The notes: a model not told the origin generated them from the letters alone. A DNA stretch of 39,048 bases from an uncultured Flavobacteriales bacterium (GCA_937901255.1 CALCHN010000056.1:1-39048), one strand, 5' to 3'; numbered from the stretch's first letter, positions 1 through 7,320 are shown. A program made the numbers and translations.

Positions 1-451
1 TTGTTGAATAATTAATCTTTAACGCATTAGCTTGTCTAAGTTCTTGCTTTACTTCTGTAACAATACCCATCTCTGTTTTTTGATCTACTTTTAACGACCA
101 AGTAATTAAGTTTCTTTCAGCTTCATCTCTCTCATCTCTTTCCATTTCAACAAACTGGAAAATATCTTCTTTGGTTTTAAAAGCATCATTTAACTGAATT
201 CTTGGTGCAGTACCAAATACTGGTTGAAGTTCTTTAATTGGTTTTCCAATGTAAATGTAACTTACCAATGATTTTCTTTCTAACTTTTCTATTTCTGTTG
301 CAAATGGAATTTTATTTTCCACTTTCAAGGTAGTTTCTCTCATGGTTGTAGTTACCATAAAGAAGAAAAGCAACATAAAAACAATATCAGGAAGAGCTGC
401 AGTAGAAATAGCAGGTTGTCCTTTACTTCCTTTTTTTCTAAATTTTGACAT
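1..451 (-). CDS. Biopolymer transporter ExbD family protein (3' end cut by window start)
   Basis: ExbD/TolR-type subunit of a proton-driven energy-transduction complex in the inner membrane, expected to work with ExbB and a TonB protein. It reads from ATG at 451-449 to the window edge, 150 codons without a stop. The N-terminus is basic (MSKFRKKGSKG), then one membrane helix at about residues 15-37 carrying the family Asp in LPDIVFMLLFFFMV, then a periplasmic domain. The last residues seen (LRQANALKINYS) look close to the usual C-terminus, so probably few residues are missing. The start codon overlaps the TAA of the preceding ExbD gene by one base (TAATG), so the two are translationally coupled. 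Confidence 0.88.
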   Translation of the reverse strand, partial: MSKFRKKGSKGQPAISTAALPDIVFMLLFFFMVTTTMRETTLKVENKIPFATEIEKLERKSLVSYIYIGKPIKELQPVFGTAPRIQLNDAFKTKEDIFQFVEMERDERDEAERNLITWSLKVDQKTEMGIVTEVKQELRQANALKINYST

Positions 452-1056
452 TAGTTCGTTCCTCCTACTTTTTTAGGTTCAGCCTCAGAAATTCTTTGTG
501 GATATACTTTTTTAACAGCATCTAATTGTTGTTCTGCTGATTCAGAAGCACCTGCTTGTTGAACAAGCTCCTGATAAGTTTTTCCGAATTTTTGCTGAGC
601 GAATTCATTTCTTAATTCATTATAAGCTCCTACTAATTCATTTTGCACTTTAATGTACATATCGTAAGATGTTCCATTATCGTTTTGCAATGAAATAATT
701 TGCTTAGAAACAGGATACAATCCTAAGCCATCAATTTGTTCTTCTTTAAATTCAGGCATATTAGGATTTCCAACATCAGATTTAATAAACTCTTTTGCTT
801 TTTCTCTTAATTCCGTTATTTGCATGTACTCACCTTCAACCAATAGTTGGTCGTTTGCATTTACCAATATTTCAAAAATATTTCTTTGTTTAATTGGTGG
901 TGGTGGTTCAGTTAAATCTTCCGGTGGTGGCGGTAACTTTCTAATCAATCCTGTATCCGTATCCATAGTGGTAGTTACCAAAAAGAATATCAATAACAAG
1001 AAAGCGATATCCGCCATGGATCCGGCATTAATTTCTGATATTTCTCTTTTTGCCAT
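451..1056 (-). CDS. Biopolymer transporter ExbD family protein
   Basis: 201-residue ExbD/TolR homologue: short cytoplasmic N-terminus (MAKREISEINAGSMADIAF), one membrane helix at about residues 14-30 with the conserved Asp used in proton translocation, a proline-rich linker (LPPPPEDLTEPPPP) and a periplasmic domain. It is longer than the classical ~140-residue ExbD; the extra length is a charged, Gln/Glu-rich C-terminal half. It lies 2 bp downstream of a small membrane-protein gene and overlaps the next exbD by one base, so all belong to one operon headed by exbB. Two different ExbD subunits side by side are common in Bacteroidota and may form a heteromeric complex (inference). Confidence 0.92.
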   Translation of the reverse strand: MAKREISEINAGSMADIAFLLLIFFLVTTTMDTDTGLIRKLPPPPEDLTEPPPPIKQRNIFEILVNANDQLLVEGEYMQITELREKAKEFIKSDVGNPNMPEFKEEQIDGLGLYPVSKQIISLQNDNGTSYDMYIKVQNELVGAYNELRNEFAQQKFGKTYQELVQQAGASESAEQQLDAVKKVYPQRISEAEPKKVGGTN

Positions 1057-1058
1057 TT

Positions 1059-1466
1059 TTATTTGAATATTTTAGATACTTCTGAAAAAATTATTACTCC
1101 AATAGCACCTACACCTAAGATATAAAATGCATTTAAGCCTGCTTCAGATAATTGAGAAGTTGACTTATCTGCTAATAATTTAGCACTTGCATCAAAAACT
1201 TCTTCATCTCCAGCCATAAAGTAACCAAGAGTAAAAACAATTGCTAAGCCAACAATGCCTATTAACGCATTTTTAGCATTCTTTGGGTTTTGTGCCATTG
1301 TCATTATTGGGAAAACTATTGCAGTAAGCGTAGCTATTCCTAATAAAATATAACACCAGTTAATAAGCATTCCTTCAGAAACAATATCCATAAAGAAAAG
1401 AACACTTAATACTGCTGAAAGTCCCAACAATACATATAATATGATACTGAATAATTTGTTATTCAT
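1059..1466 (-). CDS. Small four-helix membrane protein between exbB and exbD
   Basis: 135-residue protein of unknown function. Hydrophobicity suggests four membrane helices at roughly residues 6-27, 35-56, 66-85 and 111-131, with a short positively charged loop (AQNPKNAKNA) after the second and an acidic loop (GDEEVFDASAK) after the third. I recognise no catalytic motif. It sits 18 bp after exbB and 2 bp before exbD. Position and membrane character suggest an accessory subunit of the ExbB/ExbD motor; that role is inference. A protein of this kind is, to my knowledge, often found between exbB and exbD in Bacteroidota. Confidence 0.8.
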   Translation of the reverse strand: MNNKLFSIILYVLLGLSAVLSVLFFMDIVSEGMLINWCYILLGIATLTAIVFPIMTMAQNPKNAKNALIGIVGLAIVFTLGYFMAGDEEVFDASAKLLADKSTSQLSEAGLNAFYILGVGAIGVIIFSEVSKIFK

Positions 1467-1484
1467 CTGTTTATGTTTTTATTA

Positions 1485-2357
1485 TTATTTTTTAGATAAT
1501 TGGTGCTTCACTAACAAGTCAATTAATGAAATAGAAGCATTTTCCATATCGTTTACTAAGCTATCTACTTTTGCAACGATGTAATTATAAAATATTTGTA
1601 GGATAATTGCTACTATCAAACCAAATACAGTTGTTAAAAGTGCTACTTTAATACCATCAGCAACAACAGCAGGAGAAATATCACCCGCAGCGGCAATTGC
1701 ATCAAATGCTCCAATCATACCAATTACAGTTCCCATGAAACCAAGCATTGGAGCTAGTGCAATAAATAATGAAATCCAAGAGATTCCTTTTTCTAACAAG
1801 CCCATTTGAACTCCACCATAAGAAACAACTGATTTTTCAACCATTTCAATTCCTTCGTGGCTTCTATCTAAGCCTTGGTAGAAGATACTAGCAACAGGTC
1901 CTTTTGTATTTCTGCAAACTTCTTTAGCTGCTTCAACACCACCTGCATTTAATGAATCTTCAATGTTTTTTAATAATTTATTAGTATTTGTTGTTGCCAT
2001 GTTTAAGTAAACAATTCTTTCAATAACAATTGCCAAACCTAATATAAGACATACTAATACGATACCCATAAAACCAGGGCCACCTTCAATAAATTTTTGT
2101 TTGATGATTTGAGTAAAAGACAAATCTTCTTCAACAACATCTTCTGTTGCTGCGTCTGCTGCTTGAGCTTCTTTTTCTGCTTTTGCTTTGGCATCTGCCT
2201 CTGCTTTTGCTTTAGCATCTGCTTCAGCTTGTGCTTGAGTTGCTGAATCTTCTGCTGTTTGCTCTGTTGCTGCTTCTGCTTCTTGAGCGTACACACTAGT
2301 AGTATTTGTAAAATTCAATACTGCTGTTAATGTTAATAATGCAAATAATTGTTTCAT
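1485..2357 (-). CDS. exbB: MotA/TolQ/ExbB family proton channel protein
   Basis: 290-residue ExbB/TolQ-type stator subunit that forms the inner-membrane proton channel with ExbD. An N-terminal signal-like helix (residues 1-24, ending SVYAQ) is followed by an Ala/Glu/Lys-rich low-complexity stretch (about 26-75), then the core: helix at about 96-118, a cytoplasmic domain, and two helices at about 190-215 and 233-258 with the family glycines (LGFMGTVIGMIGAF). The low-complexity part is encoded by a 24-bp tandem repeat. First gene of the exbB / small membrane protein / exbD / exbD operon. A leader of this type is usual in Bacteroidota ExbB and does not occur in E. coli ExbB. Confidence 0.93.
   Translation of the reverse strand: MKQLFALLTLTAVLNFTNTTSVYAQEAEAATEQTAEDSATQAQAEADAKAKAEADAKAKAEKEAQAADAATEDVVEEDLSFTQIIKQKFIEGGPGFMGIVLVCLILGLAIVIERIVYLNMATTNTNKLLKNIEDSLNAGGVEAAKEVCRNTKGPVASIFYQGLDRSHEGIEMVEKSVVSYGGVQMGLLEKGISWISLFIALAPMLGFMGTVIGMIGAFDAIAAAGDISPAVVADGIKVALLTTVFGLIVAIILQIFYNYIVAKVDSLVNDMENASISLIDLLVKHQLSKK
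2176..2223 (-). repeat. 24-bp tandem repeat inside exbB
   Basis: Two adjacent 24-bp units (2176-2199 and 2200-2223) differ at two positions. On the coding strand each encodes AEADAKAK in the Ala/Lys-rich linker after the signal helix. The unit is a multiple of three, so copy-number change would keep the frame. Confidence 0.85.
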
Positions 2358-2513
2358 GTGATTATAAATTTATTGTTTTTGCTTATATTAATTAATTATT
2401 TTTTTAAATCAGCTGCCAAATTACAAAAAAAAATATTTAATCATCAAATTAATTGAGTTAAGTTTATTTTAGTTTTTGTTCTGACAATCGAATTAACGTT
2501 ATAAGTGAATTGT

Positions 2514-3770
2514 TTATTTTAATTTAAACTCTTTTTTTATTTTGCTTACGTAATCTAATTCTTCCCATGGGAATAATTTTACTTTGATTTTTTTCTTCTC
2601 TCCGGAACCATTTGTAAATTCTTTGGTTATTTCCTGAGGAGTTCTTCCCATGTGTCCGTAAGCTGCTGTTTCAGAATAAATAGGTGTTCTTAATTTAAAC
2701 CTGGTTTCAATTGCATAAGGTCTTAAATCGAATAACTTCATTAATTTTTTAGCGATGTCTCCATCTTTCATATCTACTTTTGAAGTTCCATAAGTAGAAA
2801 CAAACAAGCCTACAGGCTGAGCAACTCCAATAGCATAAGCTACCTGTACTAACGCTTCATCGCACAAACCTGCTGCCACCATATTTTTAGCAATATGTCT
2901 GGTAGCATAAGCTGCAGAACGATCTACCTTACTTGGGTCTTTTCCTGAAAATGCTCCACCACCGTGAGCTCCTTTACCACCATAAGTATCAACAATAATT
3001 TTTCTACCTGTTAAACCAGTATCTCCATGTGGCCCACCAATAACAAATATTCCTGTTGGGTTGACGTGATATTTAATTTTATCGTTAAATAATTTTTGGA
3101 TATGCTTTGGAAGCAATTTTTTAACTCTTGGAATTAAAATGTTAATTACATCATCTTTAATTTGCTTTAACATTTTAGCTTCTGTATCAAAATCATCATG
3201 CTGAGTAGAAACAACAATAGCATCAATTCTTACTGGTTGATTGTTATCATCGTACTCAATAGTTACTTGAGATTTTGAATCGGGACGAAGGTATTTCATT
3301 TTTTTACCTTCTCTTCTGATAGCAGCCAATTCTTTCAACAATAAGTGAGAGATTTCTAATGCCAATGGCATGTAGTTATCTGTTTCTTTTGTTGCATAGC
3401 CAAACATCATTCCTTGGTCTCCGGCTCCTTGCTCTTCTTTTTTCTTTCTTTCTACTCCTTGATTAATATCTGGAGATTGCTCATGTATAGCCGAAAAAAC
3501 GCCACAAGAGTTTCCTTCAAACATATAATCGCTTTTAGTGTAACCAATTCTATTAATGGTTTCACGAGCAATTTTTTGTACGTCTAAATAGGTATTAGAT
3601 TTAACTTCTCCTGCTAAAACCACCTGTCCTGTTGTTACTAAGGTTTCGCAAGCTACTTTTGAGTCAGGATCAAAAGCTAAAAAATGATCAATTAAAGCAT
3701 CAGAAATTTGATCGGCTACTTTGTCCGGATGCCCTTCTGATACAGATTCGGATGTAAATAAATAAGACAT
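2514..3770 (-). CDS. metK: S-adenosylmethionine synthetase
   Basis: 418-residue methionine adenosyltransferase, cytoplasmic, making SAM from ATP and methionine. Family motifs are all present: SEGHPDKVADQISDALID near the N-terminus (residues 11-28), the ATP-site hexapeptide region GAGDQGMMFGYA (116-126) and the glycine-rich GGGAFSGKDPSKVDRSAAY (270-288). Slightly longer than the ~385-residue E. coli enzyme, with small lysine-rich insertions and C-terminal tail. It follows gldA on the same strand but has its own promoter and a leader of about 115 nt that folds like a SAM-II riboswitch, so feedback control by SAM is likely. Confidence 0.98.
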   Translation of the reverse strand: MSYLFTSESVSEGHPDKVADQISDALIDHFLAFDPDSKVACETLVTTGQVVLAGEVKSNTYLDVQKIARETINRIGYTKSDYMFEGNSCGVFSAIHEQSPDINQGVERKKKEEQGAGDQGMMFGYATKETDNYMPLALEISHLLLKELAAIRREGKKMKYLRPDSKSQVTIEYDDNNQPVRIDAIVVSTQHDDFDTEAKMLKQIKDDVINILIPRVKKLLPKHIQKLFNDKIKYHVNPTGIFVIGGPHGDTGLTGRKIIVDTYGGKGAHGGGAFSGKDPSKVDRSAAYATRHIAKNMVAAGLCDEALVQVAYAIGVAQPVGLFVSTYGTSKVDMKDGDIAKKLMKLFDLRPYAIETRFKLRTPIYSETAAYGHMGRTPQEITKEFTNGSGEKKKIKVKLFPWEELDYVSKIKKEFKLK

Positions 3771-3832
3771 TTAATTTTATTTTAACAAGTTAATAAAAAA
3801 AGAAATGCAGGCTGGTAGCAATGTGAAAAGTA

Positions 3833-3884
3833 CACTTTTTAGCATTTTTTCATGTGGTTGCAAGCAGCCAAATCATTCCACAAT
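3833..3884 (-). promoter_or_regulatory. SAM-II-like riboswitch upstream of metK
   Basis: Read on the minus strand, the metK leader holds the order of conserved elements of SAM-II aptamers: P1 5' strand TTGTGG (3883-3878), loop TGATTTGG, TTGCAA, P1 3' strand CCACA, an A-rich linker, and the 3' pseudoknot strand GCTAAAAAG (ending near 3835). P1 closes as TGTGG/CCACA. The predicted transcription start (about 3886) lies just before the aptamer, and metK begins about 62 nt after it. The match is from memory of SAM-II sequences; SAM-V shares this core and cannot be excluded. A possible competing pairing joins GGCTG in the aptamer loop (3865-3869) with CAGCC (3810-3814). Confidence 0.8.
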
Positions 3885-3892
3885 AACGAGGT

Positions 3893-3900
3893 CAAAAGTA
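3893..3900 (-). promoter_or_regulatory. metK promoter -7 box
   Basis: On the minus strand the box reads TACTTTTG, a perfect TAnnTTTG Bacteroidota -7 element. Transcription would begin about 6-7 nt downstream, right at the 5' edge of the SAM-II-like aptamer. A -33 box at standard spacing is not clear. Confidence 0.6.
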
Positions 3901-3932
3901 GATTTTTTTTACAAACTAAACTATTTTTTAGT

Positions 3933-4847
3933 TTATTTTTTGTTTGAAGTCAATTTCTTAAAAATACTTTCTAAACTTTCATTCTCTTTTTGCAATGTTA
4001 GCACCACCATTTCGTGTTCTACTGCAAATTGAAAGATGGAATTCCTTACACTATCACTAGCTATTTCAAACAACCAAGAATTATTTGCTGGGTTTTTCTT
4101 TACTTTTAAAACACCGTTAATTTTTAATAGTAAATCCTCACTAGTTGTTTTGTCAAACTCAACGGTTAATACAATTTTATTTTCTTTATTTAACTTCAGT
4201 CCTGCTGTGGTTTCATTAGCCACAATTTTTCCTTGGTTAATAATAATGGTTTTATCGCAAATAGCTTCTACCTCCTGCATAATGTGCGTAGAAAGCATAA
4301 TGGTTTTTTCTTTTCCAATAGTTTTTATTAGGCTTCTAATTTCCTCTAATTGGTTGGGATCTAATCCTGTTGTTGGCTCATCTAAAATCAATACTTTTGG
4401 GTCGTGAATCATGGCTTGAGCCAATCCTACTCTCTGTCTATACCCTTTAGATAAGGCTCCAATTTTTTTATTTTGCTCAATTTCCAATCCCACCATATTT
4501 ATCATTTCCTTTACTCGTTCATTAAGATTAGGAACATGATGCACACCACCAACAAAATGCAAGTATTCTTTTACATACATATCTAAATAAAGTGGATTAT
4601 GCTCTGGTAAATAACCTACTTGCTTTTTCACGTCAATAGGATGTTCAATTACATCGTAACCACATACAGAAACACTTCCTGATGTTTGAGGAATAAAACA
4701 AGTAATAATTTTCATCATGGTTGATTTTCCGGCTCCATTTGGTCCTAAAAAACCAACAATATGACCAGGCTCTACAACAAAAGAAACATCATCTAATGCT
4801 TTTTGTTGTCCGTAAATTTTGGTTACGTTATTAACTATAACTGACAT
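3933..4847 (-). CDS. gldA: Gliding motility ABC transporter ATP-binding protein GldA
   Basis: 304-residue ABC ATPase. Walker A GPNGAGKST (about residues 35-43), Q-loop region, signature LSKGYRQRVG (about 138-147), Walker B VLILDEPTTGLDP and the switch His in STHIMQEVEAICD are all intact. The wording around them (YLPEHNPLYLDMYVKEYL, LSTHIMQEVEAICD) matches GldA of Flavobacteriia, the ATPase partner of GldF/GldG. The membrane partners are not in this window. A weak hairpin (arms 3917-3923 and 3929-3935) overlaps the stop codon. In non-gliding relatives the same protein is a general ABC exporter ATPase, so motility cannot be concluded. Confidence 0.88.
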   Translation of the reverse strand: MSVIVNNVTKIYGQQKALDDVSFVVEPGHIVGFLGPNGAGKSTMMKIITCFIPQTSGSVSVCGYDVIEHPIDVKKQVGYLPEHNPLYLDMYVKEYLHFVGGVHHVPNLNERVKEMINMVGLEIEQNKKIGALSKGYRQRVGLAQAMIHDPKVLILDEPTTGLDPNQLEEIRSLIKTIGKEKTIMLSTHIMQEVEAICDKTIIINQGKIVANETTAGLKLNKENKIVLTVEFDKTTSEDLLLKINGVLKVKKNPANNSWLFEIASDSVRNSIFQFAVEHEMVVLTLQKENESLESIFKKLTSNKK

Positions 4848-4851
4848 GTTG

Positions 4852-4893
4852 GTTTATAAGTTTAAAAGGTTATGAGTTTATAAATTTATAAGT
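4852..4893 (-). repeat. Degenerate AT-rich short repeats just upstream of gldA
   Basis: Read toward gldA the segment repeats variants of AACTTATAAACT / AACTCATAA up to a few bases before the ATG. Similar leader repeats occur before rpoN (7325-7362) and pyrH (37553-37600) in the same orientation relative to their genes. Confidence 0.6.
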
Positions 4894-4895
4894 CC

Positions 4896-4930
4896 CGAAA
4901 AATGTTTTTCTGTGAAAAACTAATTTTTCG
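4896..4930. other. Strong stem-loop between gldA and rsgA
   Basis: Nearly perfect 15-bp inverted repeat: CGAAAAAT + GTTTTTC (4896-4910), loop TGT, GAAAAAC (4914-4920), a two-base bulge TA, and ATTTTTCG (4923-4930). A second inverted repeat follows at once (arms 4935-4945 and 4961-4970). Both would lie in the gldA leader if gldA starts from the divergent promoter near 4985. Confidence 0.65.
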
Positions 4931-4981
4931 AGGATGCTCGTAAAATTAAAAAAAAATTGTTTTTACGGCATTTAAAGCACG

Positions 4982-5028
4982 AAAGTAATGAATTTTGCTT
5001 TAGAACATTTACGATTTCATTACTTTTG
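4982..5028. promoter_or_regulatory. rsgA promoter with 11-bp inverted repeat; possible divergent gldA promoter
   Basis: The plus strand has TACTTTTG (5021-5028), a perfect -7 box for rsgA, with TTTTG at 4993-4997 as a somewhat distant -33 box. The perfect arms AAAGTAATGAA (4982-4992) and TTCATTACTTT (5016-5026) are separated by 23 bp, and the right arm covers most of the -7 box. On the minus strand the left arm reads TTACTTTCG, a near -7 box, which would serve gldA. Confidence 0.55.
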
Positions 5029-5052
5029 GTTTTTTTAACATTCTAAATAATT

Positions 5053-5988
5053 TTGGAAGAAGGAATTGTAATAAAATCTACTGGCAACTTGTATCATGTC
5101 CGCATGAATAATGGTGAGACATTGGCTGCGAGAATTAAAGGCAGCTTTAGAATGATGGATATTAAAACTACTAATCCGGTAGCGGTTGGCGATAAGGTTA
5201 TTGTTAGCGATACTGCGACAGACCCTGTTATTTCTGAAATTAAACCCCGAACCAATTACATTATTAGAAAATCGGTCAATCTTTCTAAACAAGCTCATAT
5301 TATTGCTGCCAATGTTGATCAAGCTATTTTAATAGCTACCGTTGCTCAGCCCGAAACTTCTACAGGTTTTATTGATCGGTTTTTAATTACTGCCGAAGCT
5401 TATTATATTCCCACCACTATTGTTTTTAATAAAACGGATGTTTATACCGAAAAAGATATGGAAAAACTCCTTTTTTTAATGGAAACCTATACTAATATTG
5501 GTTACGAATGCTTAGCAATTTCTGTAACTGCCAACAAAAATATTGACCAACTGATTGCTAAATTAAAAAATAAAACTTCATTAGTTTCCGGACATTCGGG
5601 AGTAGGAAAATCTTCTTTACTCAACCTTATTGAACCTTCTTTACAACTTAAAACTTCCATTATTTCTGATGCTCATCAGTTAGGAAAACATACCACCACT
5701 TATGCCGAGATGCACGAACTTTCTTTTGGCGGTTTTGTGGTAGATACTCCAGGCATTAAAGCTTTTGGATTAATAGATTTTGACAAAACAGAACTTTCAC
5801 ATTATTTTATTGAAATGAGGGAATTGTTGCCCGATTGTCAGTTTAATAATTGTCAGCATATTAACGAACCCAAATGTGCTGTAAAAAAAGCAGTAGAAAA
5901 CAACGAAATAGCAGCTTTCAGATATCAAAACTATTTGTCGATGTATAATGATAATGAAAGTGAAAGTTATAGGGGTAAGGGGTATTAA
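5053..5988 (+). CDS. rsgA: Ribosome small subunit-dependent GTPase A
   Basis: 311-residue circularly permuted GTPase that assists late 30S maturation. Order of motifs is the permuted G4-G1-G3: NKTD (126-129), GHSGVGKSS (180-188), DTPG (231-234). An OB-fold precedes them and a zinc knuckle follows (C262, C267, H269, C275). TTG at 5053 is chosen because it gives the usual N-terminus (EEGIVIKSTGNLYHV) and an in-frame stop lies at 5044; the first ATG would remove 17 residues of the OB-fold. Divergent from gldA, 92 bp before dtd. Confidence 0.96.
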   Translation: MEEGIVIKSTGNLYHVRMNNGETLAARIKGSFRMMDIKTTNPVAVGDKVIVSDTATDPVISEIKPRTNYIIRKSVNLSKQAHIIAANVDQAILIATVAQPETSTGFIDRFLITAEAYYIPTTIVFNKTDVYTEKDMEKLLFLMETYTNIGYECLAISVTANKNIDQLIAKLKNKTSLVSGHSGVGKSSLLNLIEPSLQLKTSIISDAHQLGKHTTTYAEMHELSFGGFVVDTPGIKAFGLIDFDKTELSHYFIEMRELLPDCQFNNCQHINEPKCAVKKAVENNEIAAFRYQNYLSMYNDNESESYRGKGY

Positions 5989-6080
5989 ACTCATACATTT
6001 TTTATTTTTAAAGTAATATCTACATTAAATTTGTTGCTAAGCTCAATTGCAAATTTTACAAACCCAACAGAAATTTAGTT

Positions 6081-6530
6081 ATGAAAGCAGTAATTCAACG
6101 TGTAAGTGAAGCATCAGTAAACATTGAAAACAAAACTACTTCAATAGGAAAAGGCTTATTAATTTTATTAGGCGTAGCAGAAAATGACCAAGAAGAAGAT
6201 ATTACTTGGTTGGCTAAAAAAATTGCACAGCTCAGAATTTTTGATGATGAAAACGAAATTCCCAATCTTTCTGTAAATGATATTAATGGTGAAGTTTTAC
6301 TCATCAGCCAGTTTACGCTTATGGCAAGCACCAAAAAAGGTAACCGACCGTCATTTATTTTGGCTGCCAAACCTCCAAAAGCAATAGATTTGTATCAAAA
6401 TTTTATAAAAGAACTTACTCCATTATTGCAACAACCACTTAAAACAGGCGAGTTTGGCGCATATATGAAAGTGGCTTTAGTTAACGAAGGACCATTTACT
6501 ATCATTATAGATAGTAAGAATAGGGTTTAG
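6081..6530 (+). CDS. dtd: D-aminoacyl-tRNA deacylase
   Basis: 149-residue DTD that hydrolyses D-amino acids from mischarged tRNA. It begins MKAVIQRVSEASV, and carries the two family motifs that build the dimeric active site: SQFTL (about residues 77-81) and a GP cis-proline motif written NEGPFT (about 136-141), where most DTDs have NxGPVT. Length is standard. The gap to rsgA contains TAAATTTG (6026-6033), a possible -7 box, and an inverted repeat AAATTTG/CAAATTT (6027-6033, 6050-6056). Confidence 0.96.
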   Translation: MKAVIQRVSEASVNIENKTTSIGKGLLILLGVAENDQEEDITWLAKKIAQLRIFDDENEIPNLSVNDINGEVLLISQFTLMASTKKGNRPSFILAAKPPKAIDLYQNFIKELTPLLQQPLKTGEFGAYMKVALVNEGPFTIIIDSKNRV

Positions 6531-6611
6531 GTTTAAACTGATAAGCATTTGGTTTTCCTTTCAAGTTTTCTTCAATAAATAAATTAAAAGTTTTTTGCTA
6601 TTACGTAACAA

Positions 6612-6640
6612 GTTTCCTCCTGAATGACAGTTAGGAAAAC
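6612..6640. repeat. Short inverted repeat with GTCATTC core
   Basis: Arms GTTTCCT (6612-6618) and AGGAAAAC (6633-6640) enclose TGAATGACAG; on the minus strand it reads CTGTCATTCAGGAGGAAAC. The TGTCATTC core recurs at 34843 and, in variant form, near 31490, suggesting a dispersed intergenic family. Confidence 0.45.
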
Positions 6641-6701
6641 TCCCCAACTGTTAATTTTTATAAAAGCCTCTCTTTGGGAAAATTTTTACGTACATATTGA
6701 G

Positions 6702-6709
6702 TACATTTG
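6702..6709 (+). promoter_or_regulatory. Possible promoter -7 box upstream of the bacilliredoxin gene
   Basis: TACATTTG fits TAnnTTTG; a TTTG lies at 6673-6676, a 25-bp spacing that is longer than usual. If used, the leader would be about 195 nt and include the repeat element at 6766-6845. Confidence 0.4.
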
Positions 6710-6765
6710 TAGAAAATATTTAATGAAGTTATTTAAAGTCAAAATATAATAATGAAAATGAATTA

Positions 6766-6845
6766 TTTTTTGGCAATACAAGGCATTTTTGAGAAGCATA
6801 GCCGTAGGTTATGATTGGAGAAAATAACGAAGTAGTGTGAAAAAA
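6766..6845. repeat. MITE-like 80-bp inverted-repeat element
   Basis: The 380-bp gap between dtd and the bacilliredoxin gene holds an element with imperfect terminal inverted repeats, TTTTTTGGCAATAC (6766-6779) and GTAGTGTGAAAAAA (6832-6845), around a central hairpin CATAGCC-GTA-GGTTATG (6797-6813). No ORF fits inside. It resembles intergenic repeats I recall from other Flavobacteriia. No transposase is nearby. Confidence 0.5.
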
Positions 6846-6909
6846 GAAACATTTTTTAATTTATAGAGGGAACTTTAAACAACTTCAATAACATAAAAAA
6901 CTTAAAAAT

Positions 6910-7320
6910 ATGTATCCACCAGAATTAGTAGCCCCAATGAAAAGCGAACTTACAGAAGTAGGTTTTGAAGAATTATTAACTCCCGATGCTGTTGATAAAG
7001 CCATCACTAGCGAAGGAACAACTTTTGTTTTAATCAACTCTGTTTGTGGTTGTGCTGCAGCTAATGCTCGTCCTGCTGCTCGTATTGCAATTACCAACGA
7101 CAAACGTCCAGATAAAATTACAACTGTTTTTGCAGGTGTTGATGCCGATGCGGTAAATCAAGCAAGAAAATATATGTTGCCTTATCCTCCTTCATCGCCA
7201 TCAATGGCTTTGTTTAAAAATGGTAAATTAGTTCACTTTATTGAAAGACATCATATTGAAGGAAGACCAGCAGAAATGATTGCTGAAAATTTAGCCGCGG
7301 CTTTTAATGAGTTTTGTTAA
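6910..7320 (+). CDS. Bacilliredoxin, BrxA/BrxB family
   Basis: 136-residue thioredoxin-fold protein of the YphP/YqiW (DUF1094) family, which in Firmicutes removes bacillithiol from proteins. The active-site CGC motif is C46-G-C48 in INSVCGCAAANARPA, and the N-terminal MYPPELVAPM is typical. A C-terminal cysteine (C136) is the last residue. Bacteroidota that keep this protein are presumed to use bacillithiol or a related thiol (inference). 42 bp ahead of rpoN, possibly co-transcribed. Confidence 0.93.
   Translation: MYPPELVAPMKSELTEVGFEELLTPDAVDKAITSEGTTFVLINSVCGCAAANARPAARIAITNDKRPDKITTVFAGVDADAVNQARKYMLPYPPSSPSMALFKNGKLVHFIERHHIEGRPAEMIAENLAAAFNEFC

Noticed and set aside
2054..2296. 80-residue Gln/Lys-rich frame on the minus strand
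   Set aside because: It is the +1 frame of the Ala/Lys repeat region of exbB; composition is a by-product of the repeat.
3805..4032. 75-residue plus-strand ORF over the metK leader and gldA end
   Set aside because: Antisense to gldA and the riboswitch, no promoter or family resemblance.
5035..5322. 95-residue minus-strand ORF
   Set aside because: Antisense shadow of the rsgA OB-fold coding region.
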